64,000 bases of DNA from Sciurus carolinensis (Eukaryota; Chordata; Mammalia; Rodentia; Sciuridae): the NCBI RefSeq assembly GCF_902686445.1, contig NC_062224.1:21555123-21619122 (forward strand). Reading direction: 5' to 3'. The first letter of the stretch is position 1, and every line of letters begins with the position of its first letter. The notes under the pieces are model-generated. The model saw only the letters and a program-made list of their open reading frames with translations. It was not told where the DNA came from and did not search any database. Positions 22,107 to 33,392 of the stretch are shown piece by piece. Both the position numbers and the translations under genes were made by a program.

Positions 22107-23179
22107 GTTCAGTTCTTTCTGGAAGCTTTGTAATGGGCCAAGCTGGCCTTGCTGGACAGAACCCCATTACTTATGTGCATACCCGGGAGTGGCTGGTTAC
22201 CTAGCAGAGGCCTGTCTTTCCATTCTGGCTCAGCAACCAAGGGACCCTTTCCTTCTCCAGCACACACAACCCTGTAAGTCTCAGTGGAGCTGATGCCCTG
22301 GCCTAAAGGTGACCTGCAATGAGTCAGGGAGTGCTGACCACTGTCCTCTGACTAGCTTGGCCTCCACCACACCACTGGAGGGTGGTCAAGGCACAAGTCC
22401 TTCACCCTTGGGAGACCATCCAAGGAGAGCAGGTCTCCTCCCTGCCCCTCTAAGGGCTGCTGGGGTGGAAATCAGGAGACTAGATCAGAAGGCATCTTAA
22501 AAGATCTGTGAAGGAAACCCGGCACACCAGACCGTGAGCTTTTTGTTATTTTTATGAGCTGACGTGGTTGCTCTTAACAGGATGTCCCCTTCCCCCACCC
22601 CCAAATGAAAACGGCCCTGGAAATGAGCAATATTTGCCATCTCTGCAGTTGTTCAAAGGATTATTCTCCACTGGGAAGGTAGGAAGTAAAAGGACATCCA
22701 ATAGCATTTCCAGTGCAGCAGTATGTCAAGAATTAGTGTTTTCCAGGGTCAGCTATTCTGGGGGAGGATCACAACCAGGCAGAAGTTCTCCTCAGGGGAA
22801 TCAGCGCCTTATTTTTATCATCATTCCCTGTGTGCCTAAGTGCACGTGTATGCGCGTGCCAACATCCCTACCCCACCACAGAATATTACGTGTACAGTGA
22901 AGGGCACCCGCAGGTATCCCTCCAACGGAAATAACACCGTGCTATCTGGCCACCTCCTGTTTGGTGACAGGAACTGTTCTGCTAATTCTTCAACCAGGCG
23001 AGGGCTCACCTTCCCTCAACATTCCTCTCCCTCTTTGAACAATCTGAGGACACCTCTGCACCTCATCAATCTTTCACTGTTAGAGAAAAGAGGTCAAGTC
23101 TACATGCTACCTGTGACAGCTAAATGCTGGTAAGTGGCATCACAACCAAATTTCTTTATGGAATCTATCCCCACTTTGT

Positions 23180-23257
23180 TTGAGGTGCTGAGGCTTAAAC
23201 CTGGGTCCTCACACATGCTACACAGTCGCTGTTCCTCTGAGCTACCTCGCCAGTCCT
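23180..23257 (-). repeat. ID-type SINE, antisense, diverged
   Basis: GAGGTGCTGAGGCTTAAACC, TGGGTCCTCACACATGCTAC and CTCTGAGCTACCTCGCCAGT in antisense ID order. Confidence 0.7.
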
Positions 23258-23419
23258 AGGCTCATCTTTTGAGATGCCCATGTCTTCTTCTATAGTCTCT
23301 TTAGTTCATCACATTTGGTTCCTACTCCATCATTCACTGGAATGGCTCTTAGTTGTCAGCCTGATGGGCGTGCTCCAGGGCTGACATGACTCCGTTGCAA
23401 TGTGACATTGAGTCATTTC

Positions 23420-23800
23420 TCTTCAGTTACTTTGAACATTTCCTCTCCCTTGCCCTCCTCTACTGCTCCGTCTTGGTCAATCTCTTTCCTAATTCCTTTC
23501 TCTTGTCAACCCTTGAAATCCTGCACGTACTATCCTGATTCTCTTCTCACTGGATGTGCTTTCTACAGAGATTATCTCCACCTCCATTGTCTGCCCAGGA
23601 ATCCCGTGTCCTTGTCACCAGCCTACAGATATCTTCAGCTCCATAGACCAACAGCTTCAAGTCACTATTGGACTTTCCCACAAGCAGGTCAAATTGATTA
23701 TTTCCACTCATCTTCCTTAAACTGCTTTCTGTTTCTACAGACCTAATTTTAGCCAGGGAGTACGATATCCACTCAATTTTTTAAGTCAGAACCTGGGAAT
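23420..23800. repeat. L2-like LINE remnant
   Basis: Pyrimidine-rich text with TACAGATATCTTCAGCTCCA and CACTATTGGACTTTCCCACA resembles a degraded L2 internal fragment. No open frame of note. Confidence 0.45.
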
Positions 23801-23809
23801 CATTCTCAG

Positions 23810-23945
23810 TATCCACTCTGTAGTGTGATCTTGAGCAAGTACCAATCTGTTGGATTCTATTTCCTTATCTGTAAAATGGGCCCAAGAGTTATTATGTGGG
23901 CTAGTGGAGTGAACACACATAACTGCTCCGTCTGGCACAGGGGGA
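23810..23945 (+). repeat. MIR SINE remnant
   Basis: GTGTGATCTTGAGCAAGTAC, then ATTTCCTTATCTGTAAAATG and GGCCCAAGAG follow the MIR core order. Confidence 0.7.
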
Positions 23946-24022
23946 ACCCTTGTGGCTGTTAACTGTGTTATTTCTCTGAGCAGAGTGTCAGAAAGAGATT
24001 CTGCCAGCTCTCCCCTCCTCAC

Positions 24023-24076
24023 CTAGAGCCTCGGAAGGTATTGAGGCTGGAGGCGGCAGCAGTACCTGGCTGAGAT
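24023..24076 (-). CDS. Candidate 54-nt cassette exon of KIAA1217
   Basis: Not part of the canonical chain but splice-competent on paper. On the minus strand an acceptor (ATTTACCTACAG|A) and a donor (CTCTAG|GTGAGG) bound 54 nt. Between the flanking exons (26705-26754 ends in phase 1; 20474-20640 starts with the last two bases of a codon) it reads in frame with no stop, giving DLSQVLLPPPASIPSEAL and restoring the following glycine. Length is a multiple of three and phases are 1-1. Pro/Ser-rich content fits the surrounding linker. A chance match is possible in 6 kb of intron, and I do not know of a described isoform with this peptide. Confidence 0.45.
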   Translation of the reverse strand: MSARYCCRLQPQYLPRL

Positions 24077-24369
24077 CTGTAGGTAAATGCGCTGAAGTCT
24101 AGATTCAGTATGGAGATGATCTGCTGGTTGAATACCATTAGCGGGTCACCACTTAGGTTCACAGAACCTGGGATTGGCCTTCCATGCCCAGACATGGGTA
24201 GTCAATTCTGTCCCCCTCATGCCTGGTTTAGTGAGAGTCAACACAGGATTTGTCCTCAGAACCTCATTCTTTTCTGAGTACTTAACCTATCCCTGGTTAT
24301 TTATTTTTGTCAGTTACATCTTAATTTGACTCTTATAAAGTACACATTTGGTGTGAATTTATTGTAATA

Positions 24370-24510
24370 GAATGAACATGGGTTTGAGGTTTGGCAAGAC
24401 TGGCTGTCACTCTTACCAGCTGTGTGGCTTTGAATGACTAACTTAAACTCTGAGCATCATAAAATAGGGACAGATACACTTCCTTATAGGGTTATGTGTG
24501 TTAAGTGTTA
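24370..24510 (+). repeat. MIR SINE remnant
   Basis: TCTTACCAGCTGTGTGGCTT, TGAATGACTAACTTAAACTC and ATAAAATAGGGACAG are in MIR order, among the better preserved MIR copies here. Confidence 0.8.
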
Positions 24511-25919
24511 TGATGTGCAGCAGAACACACTGTGTGCCTTGGATCTACAGTAAACTACATATCCCTAAGGTAACCAGGAAGTCTGATTTTCCCGTACCTT
24601 TGGTCAAACAAGTTCCTTGACTTCTATGTAATTCCATTTGTCTACAGAACAGGGCTAATACTTGCTAGGATTCTGGAAGTATTCGTGTATTTTGTGCACT
24701 GTATAGAGCTGCTATGGCAACTAAACCCCTGTGGACAGTACCTAGCCTTGAGACATTAGAATGAGAAAGACCAGACTCAGCAGAGACGTGGGAGAAAGAG
24801 TGCTCGGTGTTGCCAGTGGCTTTGCAAATGGGTTCCGTCTTTCAGAAGAGAGAGCTGGCAACGTGTCGCTAGGGCTACTAAACTGCTTATCCCTTTGGAC
24901 TTATTGATTCCAATTTGGGGAAAATATCCAAGGATACATTACACCTGCTCCTTCCCCCATGCTCAAAAGAGACATTTATAAAAATTTTCAAAACAAAGAA
25001 ATAAAACAACTGGTATATCTTTTCAGAGACTAGGGTATCTTAACATAAAACAATGTGATAAAAGGACAGGTATGTGAACTAGGTTGATAGGTGTCACATG
25101 TGTGTGTATAATGTGTTCAGGTTCCTTATTGAAAACATGGAAACATAATTGCTCCTCAGCCTGGAGGCTGGATTCAGGAGTTAATAGGTTAATGCATGAA
25201 AAAACCCCATAATAGTGCATGACATATAGAAAGTACTTACTAAATTATTATTCCACAAAAAGGGAAAAGGAATAGAAGGAGAATAATAAACCAGTGTGTG
25301 CATATTGATCAATGGTATCAGACACTAATCATTTCTAATAAGGATCCCAAAGCGATGGAAGGTTTTAGTAGTTTCCTTACCCCTGCTCCAGTTCATAAGA
25401 CATAAGAAAATAAATGAACGAATAACTATCTCCAAGAGAAACTGGCAATTGCTCTGAAAACAAGTTTTAGCAATTTCCATGAAATAATTCTCTGACTTTG
25501 GCCAAGGCCACTGATTGATTTCTAAGCAAAATGCTGGAAAAGCAGCCCCTGTTGGCTTTAGAGCTAAACTGTGCTCAGCCAGCGTGAACCAGGGCCAGCA
25601 GGGGATTAAACCTAAGTCCCAAATTCTGTCCACTCTACTACACTGCACAAAACTAGGAGATGTGGTTTCCCCAAATAAGGGGTTTCACCCAACTTGCCAT
25701 ATGTTTCTGGGTAATTTAGCATCTGAACACATTTCTGTGGATGATTTCTATTTCTAACTTGAAGGAGGTGTTGGGGGGGACTACATCTTCTCAACAGAGC
25801 TCTGCCTGGAGAATGCAGGGGAGGCTGTCACTGAATATACCTGGGGACTAGGAAACTACTCTGATGATGGAAGTGGTCCTCTTCTTGGAGAAGACTGGCA
25901 TTTAAAAAGCAGAACCTGG

Positions 25920-26019
25920 GGGCTGGGGAGATAGCTCAGTCGGTAGAGTGCTTGCCTTGTCAGCACAAGGCCCTGGGTTCGATCCCCAGCACCCCCCCAA
26001 AAAAATAAATAAATAAAAT
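25920..26019 (+). mobile_element. ID SINE, sense, with perfect 16-bp target-site duplication
   Basis: GCTGGGGAGATAGCTCAGTC, GGTAGAGTGCTTGCCTTGTC, AGCACAAGGCCCTGGGTTCG, ATCCCCAGCACC, then a C-run and an (AAAT)n tail. AAAAAGCAGAACCTGG is present intact at 25904-25919 and 26020-26035. The perfect target-site duplication marks it as one of the youngest insertions in the window. Confidence 0.96.
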
Positions 26020-26109
26020 AAAAAGCAGAACCTGGTCCAAGCACACCTTTTTCTCTCACCCGGACCACTACTGCTCCCTACCGGCTCCTGTCCCTGCTTG
26101 TCTATTCTC

Positions 26110-26515
26110 ATGCTGTAGCTGGGCTGATGTCCTTCGCCAGTGTCCAGGCTTCCAATGGTTTCACTCTCCAGTTAGGTCAGCATCTGCGTTCCCTCCACCT
26201 GGATGGTTCCTGCCTGTGTTCACCTCCCTAAGTCCTGGCCACGCTTTGCACTTCACTTTGACACTTTCCCAAGGGGATGCTCTCAGTGTAGACCAGCCCT
26301 GGGGTTAAACATTTCTCTTGTCCTTCCTGAAACTCAACACACATAAAATTACTTGTCTTATTCTCAACTTTCCCATCGGAGTCCAAGTTCTAGGCAGACT
26401 GTCCCTGGGTCTGATGCCTACTGTATCCACCATCCTCATCCAGTGCCAAGCACATAAATATGTCTTGGATGTGTGGCCACATAAATGAATTAATGAATTA
26501 GCAAGTGAATGGATG
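26110..26515. repeat. L2-like LINE remnant
   Basis: CTGTAGCTGGGCTGATGTCC to the end includes CTCCACCTGGATGGTTCCTG and CAGTGCCAAGCACATAAATA, then AATGAATTAATGAATT. This is consistent with a degraded L2 3' region, about 200 bases from the donor of exon 26705-26754. Confidence 0.5.
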
Positions 26516-26704
26516 ATTGAAGATGACAACGTTTCATCCCCTGAACCAATGACTAACGCTGATTTTTCAGCACTAGCTGGAAGCTGTTGTGTAGGGAGTT
26601 ATCCCCAAAGCCTTCCAAGTCACACCGACTTGGGGGACTTGGGGAAAGGTCTACTAATTCTGAAACCAGCAGGCCTCCTAGACCTCCCAAGAACATTTAC
26701 TTAC

Positions 26705-26754
26705 CTGCACTTTCTGTGTGGTTCCTATTGCCTGTGGTTTTCATCATTTTCTCA
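26705..26754 (-). CDS. KIAA1217: KIAA1217 (SKT) 50-nt coding exon
   Basis: A short exon bounded by TTTCATTCAG|T and CAG|GTAAGT. Its first base completes the AG|T serine codon from exon 27254-27358, then 16 codons read EKMMKTTGNRNHTESA, and one G starts the next glycine codon. It matches the position and character of the EKMMKTT segment I recall in KIAA1217. At 50 nt with phases 2 to 1 it cannot be skipped without a frameshift. The near-perfect donor compensates for the small size. The encoded segment is a polar linker between the AIP3-type N-terminal helix and the coiled coil. It is too short to appear as an ORF and was found by chasing the split codon. Confidence 0.95.
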
Positions 26755-27253
26755 CTGAATGAAAGAAAAAGAGAGTCAGTGACATACTTTCCAAAATGCC
26801 CTTATTTTTTTGTACCCTTCATTATTCTAAGCAATTAGCAGTGATGAGATTAAGCAATCATCAGCACCATGACTGGCTTGGATGGAAAAGGCTTCCCAGG
26901 TGTGCATCCTACACTGGGAAATGCAGCCAGGCACACTCGTGACTTTAGATGGTGGCAGACGTGGACACAGGTGGACGGTGGTTGCAGGCACTGTGCAGGG
27001 GGTGGTCCATGAAGCCACATGCACTGGGAAGCTCATTTGCCCTTTCTGGGTCAAAGTTACCTTCATCCAAGAATTACCAGAAGGAAAACAAAATAAAAAA
27101 AAAAATTAAAAAAAACCATGATTCATAGAGACGTGAATATTTTAGCTTTGAAATGATTACGAGGAAACGAATTTGAATGAATGAATGATCTTAATGATTA
27201 AAGAGAAACAGGTTGAATTTAAGTTTTTAATTGGATAGCTCATTTCTTTTTAC
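26755..27253 (-). other. KIAA1217: KIAA1217 intron (499 bp)
   Basis: The shortest intron in the window, donor TAG|GTAAAA and acceptor TTTCATTCAG. It is unique-looking apart from an A-rich patch at 27090-27115. The ORFs visible across it in either direction are not supported by splice sites. Confidence 0.9.
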
Positions 27254-27358
27254 CTAGATGCATCTTTGCTACTACTTGTAATGGGCCCTTTAAAAAGTGC
27301 AGACTGAACAAGGCCAGTTAAACTGGCAATCTGCTTCTCCATGGCTTGCATCCTCTCT
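27254..27358 (-). CDS. KIAA1217: KIAA1217 (SKT) coding exon with conserved helix
   Basis: A 105-nt exon with acceptor TTGTTTTACAG|A and donor CATCTAG|GTAAAA. It completes the AG|A arginine codon of exon 46165-46997 and encodes ERMQAMEKQIASLTGLVQSA, LFKGPITSSSKDAS and the first two bases of a serine codon. The ERMQAMEKQIASL segment is an amphipathic helix, near-identical in KIAA1217 proteins as I recall them and similar in SRCIN1. Phases are 2-2 and length is divisible by three, so this is the only canonical exon fully inside the window that could be skipped alone without breaking the frame. An ORF extending to about 27943 reads through the acceptor into intron and is not real. Confidence 0.96.
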
Positions 27359-29316
27359 CTGTAAAACAAGAGAATTGTTTGTTAAAGCTCTATTGACTTT
27401 CAGACTGGTTTTTCTAGGTGAATGATCCACCTGAGGGTTATAAAATGTACCACCTACTAGGCCACCAAAGTTCACTCCAACCTGGCTCAGAAACCGGAAG
27501 AGCTTGCAAATCCTTGGCTGAGATTGAGATTTGATGATCAGAGTTGAGGATGAAGCCAGTGACCTCACTAAAAAGACACTGTGCAGACCATCAGAGGCCT
27601 TCTGGAAAACTGAAAGGAAGAGAGCAATCTTCCTCAAATACTTCTGTTGGTGCATGATGTGTTTTTGAGGGTTTCTGTCCTGCTTTGTTATTTTACCTTG
27701 CACCAAAAGGCTCCTCTCTGGACAAGGGTGCCCTAGGCTAGGTGCTGCACAGTCACTCACAGTTCTAAATTGTTCTCTGCTGGGAGGCTGCAGGATGGTT
27801 TTTGTGTGAATGATGGAGATGTTTGCTGTATGTGTATTTACACTTCTTTTATAGCCCAAGGGCAACACAAACAAATGTCTCTTATTAAGACCGTGGAAAA
27901 TATGATTGAAATTAGTGTATGTTTGGGAATAGATGATGCTCAATCTGGATGCCGTAGAAACTTTAGCCTGGAGGCTTTTATAGAATCAAGCAGGAAAATG
28001 AACATCCCTAACAACCTGATATCACAAGGCGTTGATAAAAACAACGCCCTTCATTATTGACTCCAGACAGATACCATACCTCTCTGTCTTCAGGAACTCA
28101 CGGGGGCCATGGCAGACATTTCAGATAGGATCACATTTCTGGACCTCAGACAATGGACATTTCACAGAACAGTCACTGTTATTTTCGACACATTATAAAA
28201 ACAACTGACTACATGAAGAGTGGCATCAAATGTCACCTCCTGTGAATTCATTTATGCATACCTGGTAGCTAAAAACAGGAAGAGAGGAGAGAATGGCTTA
28301 AATAGTACGGGTAGCTCACTGTCATACCCCATGAGCAGGTGTCCTATGTGAGCTTGGGATAAGCGACCACGTGGGTCTCAGTTCATGGATCTTTCATGGG
28401 AACAACGGTGATTCCTATGCTACGAACAGCGTATGCATACACTATGGCTCTCAAATACAGTTCAGTGACTTTCTCTGGTACTCAGGGGAACAAATAACAG
28501 TGACCTATTCTTTTACGAAGTTGGGCTCATTGAGAGATGATACATCCATGTCCTAACTTTTATGGCATTTTCAAGCACGGCTTGATGAGTTGTACCTTGG
28601 AATGGGACCCACATCACCATGTGACATTTCAGTTTTGCAATTACACGCCTCTGACTTCAGAAGTCCATGCATTTTCTTTAGTTTAAAATGGATGGTCTGT
28701 CACAACACTGAATTTTTCAGATATAAGTTATGCAGTAAGGATCATTAATGACTGTAAACCCCAAAAAGAAAAAAAATTAGGTATCGATAGTATGATTTCT
28801 CTGTTCTAATGGAGTAGAAAGAAATCTCCAAAGGTGAATGTGGAAATGCATCTCTATGGAGTGACTTGGCAAATGTCTCCAGGCACGCCAGTGGATGCTG
28901 AACCTCATGAGTTATAGATCAGTCACACCTCTTTCCCATAAAATTGCTAACGTGTCAAAGAGAAAAATTAGTCAGAAATTCAAATAAGGAAAGCAGGTTA
29001 GTAAAAACCCAGTGGGAATCCCAAGTTTACTGAACCAAGTCACACAGTGATATCTCAGAAGCAATGGGGTAATGGTGATCATGCACTGGCCATAATGGAG
29101 ACAGGAACTCACACAAACTTTTGGGAAATTAATGACTTCTTTGGGGAAGTGCTCAGTATCAGGTGATAGTCTTCCCTTGCCCTCATTTGTCCCACAGGGG
29201 CTGGCTCTGTCCCCAGCAGTGCTTGAAGCCAAACTTATGTCCCTAAGATAGGAGATCCATTCAGAACTACGAGTTTACCAGTATCTTATTCAATCTCAGG
29301 CAATGCAAAGAAGGTA

Positions 29317-29351
29317 TCTTTTCTTTTCTTTCTTTCTTTTTTTTTTTTTTT
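29317..29351. repeat. T/CT-rich simple repeat
   Basis: (CTTT)n running into a run of T. No attached SINE body is evident. Confidence 0.8.
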
Positions 29352-30934
29352 AAAGTGGCATGGTATTTTTAGAATCTAGATGGCTGTGGTTAAGAAATGA
29401 CTTAAGGGTTCTGTACAACTAGGGGTGAGATTGTGAGGCATGGTAAGACCCAAGAACACAAAGAAGACAGTGATATTAAGAAATGCAAGAAAATAGGTGA
29501 GTCTACAACTGCTAAGACTCTGCTAAGAGGCAAATGGTGGAAGGGATTCCAATGCAGGACATGGGCACAATGCTGATTAGGGTTAAACCAGTGTTCTTTC
29601 TGAACCCTCTCTGATCAACGGCTTTCATTATCTTTTCCAACAACGGAGAGCAGGAAAAAGAAAAAAAGAGAAAGAAACAAAACAAATAAAACAAAAATCC
29701 CCCCAAACATAGCACCAAAATGATTCTAGATAGAGGACATTGATCTTCAACTGGTTTATCACGATGGTTAGAATTCTAGAAAGTCAAGCACAGGCTAAGT
29801 CATCTCCACGCAGGAGTCTGCAGGGTGAACACTGGCATATTCCTCAGCTCTATGGGTACCTAGATTCTCCCCTGGGCTTCCCTCAGGTAAAGGTTTTAGG
29901 ACCTGGAGAAAGACAATTCCCCAATCACATCTCATTCCCTTATCCTTTAGGGCATAGTTGTAGGACTTCCTGGGATGAGATGCTCAGGAGCAAAGCACTA
30001 TATCTAATGGGTATTCAGGGGCTCCATGCACCTTCTCATATTGTAAGTTAGTGCATGAACACTCCCTGGGTGGCCTCTTCCCAGGCAGGGCCGTCAGGAA
30101 GGAGATGTGATGTAGCAGAGACATAGGGTGAGATGACTGACATCCTTCTCTGAAGGGTTCAGACGTTTGAGCCAGGCAGCAGAGAGGGAGCGTGTCTCTC
30201 CCCGGCCCCAGAAAACAGCAGGGTCTGAGCACGATGCAGCCAGCAAGGCACAGCACACTGAGCACAGACGTGTGCTGCTGCGTCTCAGCCAAAACCACCC
30301 TACGAAAATACAATTCTTTTGACACATGGTAATGAGAAAAGTTTTCCCCTCTTAGTTAATCATCAAAGTGTTTCTGGTTTCAGGATTCATTTGAGGGAGA
30401 TTATCTGATTTATAAATTCATAAATAAGATTGTCTTTCCATTTCATGGTTGGTAATCTGGAAACAATTTTATGGTTTAACTAAATTACAGCAACTGGAAA
30501 TTTACGCAGCCTTCTCCCATGATGAAATGCTATGAAGTATGTTTTAATGTAAAAAGGGAAAAATATAAAAGAAATGCAGTGGAAGAAGGGAAATTAAACA
30601 CAACCCTGTCATTTTACTGCAGTGGCAATTTTGCATGATAATCATCAGAATATTAAAGATGCCTGGGCTAATTCCTGCCAACGTCACTGGCTTTAAGGTA
30701 TTACAGAACTGGGGGGTAATTACTGTTGAAAAGATGGTTTCAAAAATGACTTCATAAACCATTTTATATAATTCCATAAACCATATTTATGTGATTAGTA
30801 GGTATGGTTAACTAGTTATTTAGTGTCATAAGTCAGCTTGGCTGAATGAATCTTCTGGAGGTCCAAACATAATATGAATAAAAAAATTTCAAGTCACATT
30901 CTGAAAGTGCTGATTCTGGTTTCAATGACTACTG

Positions 30935-31151
30935 CTTTTTTTTTTGTTTTTACTTTTGGTGCTGAGGATGGAACCCAGGGCCTTGCACATGCTAGGCAAG
31001 TGCTCTACCATGAAGCTATATTCCCAGCTATTTTTAATGTTTACTTTGAGACAGGGTCTTGCTAACTTGCCCAGGCTGCTCTTGAACTTGGGATCCTCCT
31101 GCTCAGGCTCCCTAGCGGCTGGGATTACAGGTGTGTGCCACTGAATCCGGC
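30935..31151 (-). mobile_element. B1-dID dimeric SINE, antisense
   Basis: T-rich head; ID half (GGTGCTGAGGATGGAACCCA, CATGCTAGGCAAGTGCTCTA, CATGAAGCTATATTCCCAGC); then B1 half (GAGACAGGGTCTTGCTAACT, CTGCTCTTGAACTTGGGATC, GCTGGGATTACAGGTGTGTG). Bracketed by imperfect TTCA..CTACTGC copies, a likely target-site duplication. Confidence 0.88.
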
Positions 31152-32177
31152 TTCAGCTACTGCTTCAGCCAGGTTTCCTCTAAGCCCTATGTCTGTCTGT
31201 GACCACACTGCTTGGGGTCAGGGGTGGCTCTCTGTTTTCAGAGTGTAGGGAAAGAAACTGGCGTTCAGGGAAATATTTTTGGCCAGTGACTCCATTTATA
31301 CAATTTTTGATTCAAATTTCACCTTCACCAGTTTTTGAGAGGGCTGGGTCTTTGAACCGATCCAGGCCTCATTTAGCCCGAATTAGGTTCTTATCCCGTA
31401 GAGCTAAGCAATTTAATGGCTATTAAGAAATAGGTCAACGCTGTAGCAAGCACGAGACTGGCAAGTCCCCTATACTGAATCCCACAAGATATGCTTTTAA
31501 ATGTCCAAAGGAGCTACAGAGGAGTTGACTGGACCCAGCCAACTGAGCTGATGAGATTAGCTCCCAATCAGAAGCACTAACCTTCCTAACCGGTTATTTT
31601 TTTTGAAAACCAGTGGCACAGGAGTCAGGAAGAACTCCAGTAACCAAGAATGGCCTTCGAAGAGTACTTCTGAGGTGCCCGCCAATTCACTTCCGATTCT
31701 AATATTTTGTGAATTTTTTTTGCTTCATGCTCATGATCTTTCATCTTTCTCCCCTGAGAAAGTGATGAATGGTCACTGAGTTGGTCGGCAGGTATTGCTG
31801 TGCCAGGTGTGGATGGGTGCTATGTGCTTCCACCTTAAACAGCGCAGAACAGAGCCTGGTCAATCCCAGCAGCGCCCTCTTCTCATGATATCTAATTTCC
31901 AATTAGAAATCTAATTCAACGGAAACCTTTAGTCCTGGTAGTGCTCCGGGCATCCTCTACACCTGAAGAGTCAACAGGTTTAAAGTGAAGCCATGCCCTT
32001 ACTTGTTCATGCCCTGAGTCTATGGTACAAGGGGAAAAAACCTGAGTAAAGGCATTGTTTTCCAATGAGTCAAACAAAAATCCCTGGAGTCCAAATGATC
32101 TGAATTTATGGGAAATCCTCACATATATGACTCTATTTGTATTTTCTATTTCTGCCCAAAGTTAATCTACTGGTTAC

Positions 32178-32199
32178 AAAAAAAAAAAAAAAAAAAAAA
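32178..32199. repeat. Poly(A) tract
   Basis: 22 A bases with no recognisable SINE/LINE body directly to the left. Confidence 0.85.
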
Positions 32200-32626
32200 G
32201 CAGCAAACCTATATAACTAAAGAAGTGGTTCCAAAGCCTCCCAATAAAATTAACTTATCATTGAAACATCTGGATTTATTGAAGGGATGTTGGTGATTGA
32301 ATCTGCTATTTTTTCCCCCCTCTCTGACTTCTGCTCATGGGGAGAGCAGGAAGACTGAGTATATTCTGTATTCCTTGTTGTGACTTCAATCCATCTCAAT
32401 GTGTCCCCTGCTTCTGATTTTGGAATTACACATCTGTAAGTTTGGTTCCAACAGCCAGGAAATTCATTTCCACATCTTTGGATGATTTCAGCCCAGGAAG
32501 CTGTCTTCCTCTCTGACACACCTGGCCCACCTTCTAAAGGTTCTTCCACCTCCCAATAGCACCACAGACTGGTGACCAAGCCTTTAACAGATAGGCCTTT
32601 GAGGGACATTCCATATCCAAATTATC

Positions 32627-32891
32627 ACCAGCTGGGCGTGGTAGTGCATGCCTGTAATCCCAGTGGCTCGGGAGGCTGAGGTAGGAGGATGGCGAGTTCA
32701 AAGCCAGCCTCAGCAAAAGTGAGGCTCTAAGCAACTCAGTGAGACCCTGTCTCCAAATAAAACACAAAACAGGACTGGGGATGTGGCTCAGTGGTCGAGT
32801 GCCCCTGAATTCAATTCATGGTACCAAAAGCCAAACCAAACCAAACCAAACCAAACCAAACCAAACCAAACCAAACCAAAAAACCAACCAA
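32627..32891 (+). mobile_element. B1-dID dimeric SINE, sense, with (AAACC)n tail
   Basis: B1 half (GCTGGGCGTGGTAGTGCATG, CCTGTAATCCCAGTGGCTCG, GTTCAAAGCCAGCCTCAGCA), then the ID half (GACTGGGGATGTGGCTCAGT, GGTCGAGTGCCCCTGAATTC, AATTCATGGTACC). The tail is an AAACC pentamer array from about 32833 to 32885. CCAAATTAT occurs at 32617-32625 and 32892-32900, a 9-bp target-site duplication. This is the clearest full-length copy of the family and the best taxonomic marker in the window. Confidence 0.93.
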
Positions 32892-33392
32892 CCAAATTAT
32901 AGCACCTGGTATGGACCTCACAATCCCTCACCACCTGCTGACAGGACTCTTGTTTCTAGGTTCTTTCCCAGCCTCCTTGTGTCCAGGCTAAATTGGCTTT
33001 GCCTTTTGACTATCTAGGAGGGGAAATAAATGAAAAGAAATGACCCCTCTTGTCCCTTCTGTTTTTTCCTACCCATTTCCTTTTGGTGAGGCTTTAAGGA
33101 GCTAGAGTAGGGGAATCCTCTTACTAGTCACCCCAGTTCAATATCTCTTGTAGCTTTAGTATCTACACAGAATGCTTTCAGATTCTTAAACTCTTTTTTT
33201 CAATCTTACTCTGACCTTGAATTCTAACTCAGGATGGTTTTACTGTCTATATCTGAAACTCCAAAATCTCTATTAAGTAAAGCAACTTTTTGTTGTCTTC
33301 AGTTCCCTTATTTATACAAACTAACCCTTTGCCTCCATCAGTCATCAGTATTTTTGGGATAGTCCCTGTTAATTTCTCTGGCTCCTTACTCA

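Larger units (their letters stand above)
20641..26704 (-). other. KIAA1217: KIAA1217 intron (6.1 kb)
   Basis: GT-AG intron between exon 26705-26754 (donor CAG|GTAAGT, near consensus) and exon 20474-20640. It contains ID SINEs, simple repeats, MIR and L2 remnants, the composite local duplication at 21672-21842 and the candidate cassette exon at 24023-24076. The stretches 22110-23170 and 24520-25900 are mostly unique-looking. Confidence 0.88.

Noticed and set aside
27290..27943. 217-codon minus-strand ORF
   Set aside because: Only its C-terminal end (27290-27358) overlaps the real 105-nt exon. Upstream of 27358 it runs through the acceptor and polypyrimidine tract into intron.
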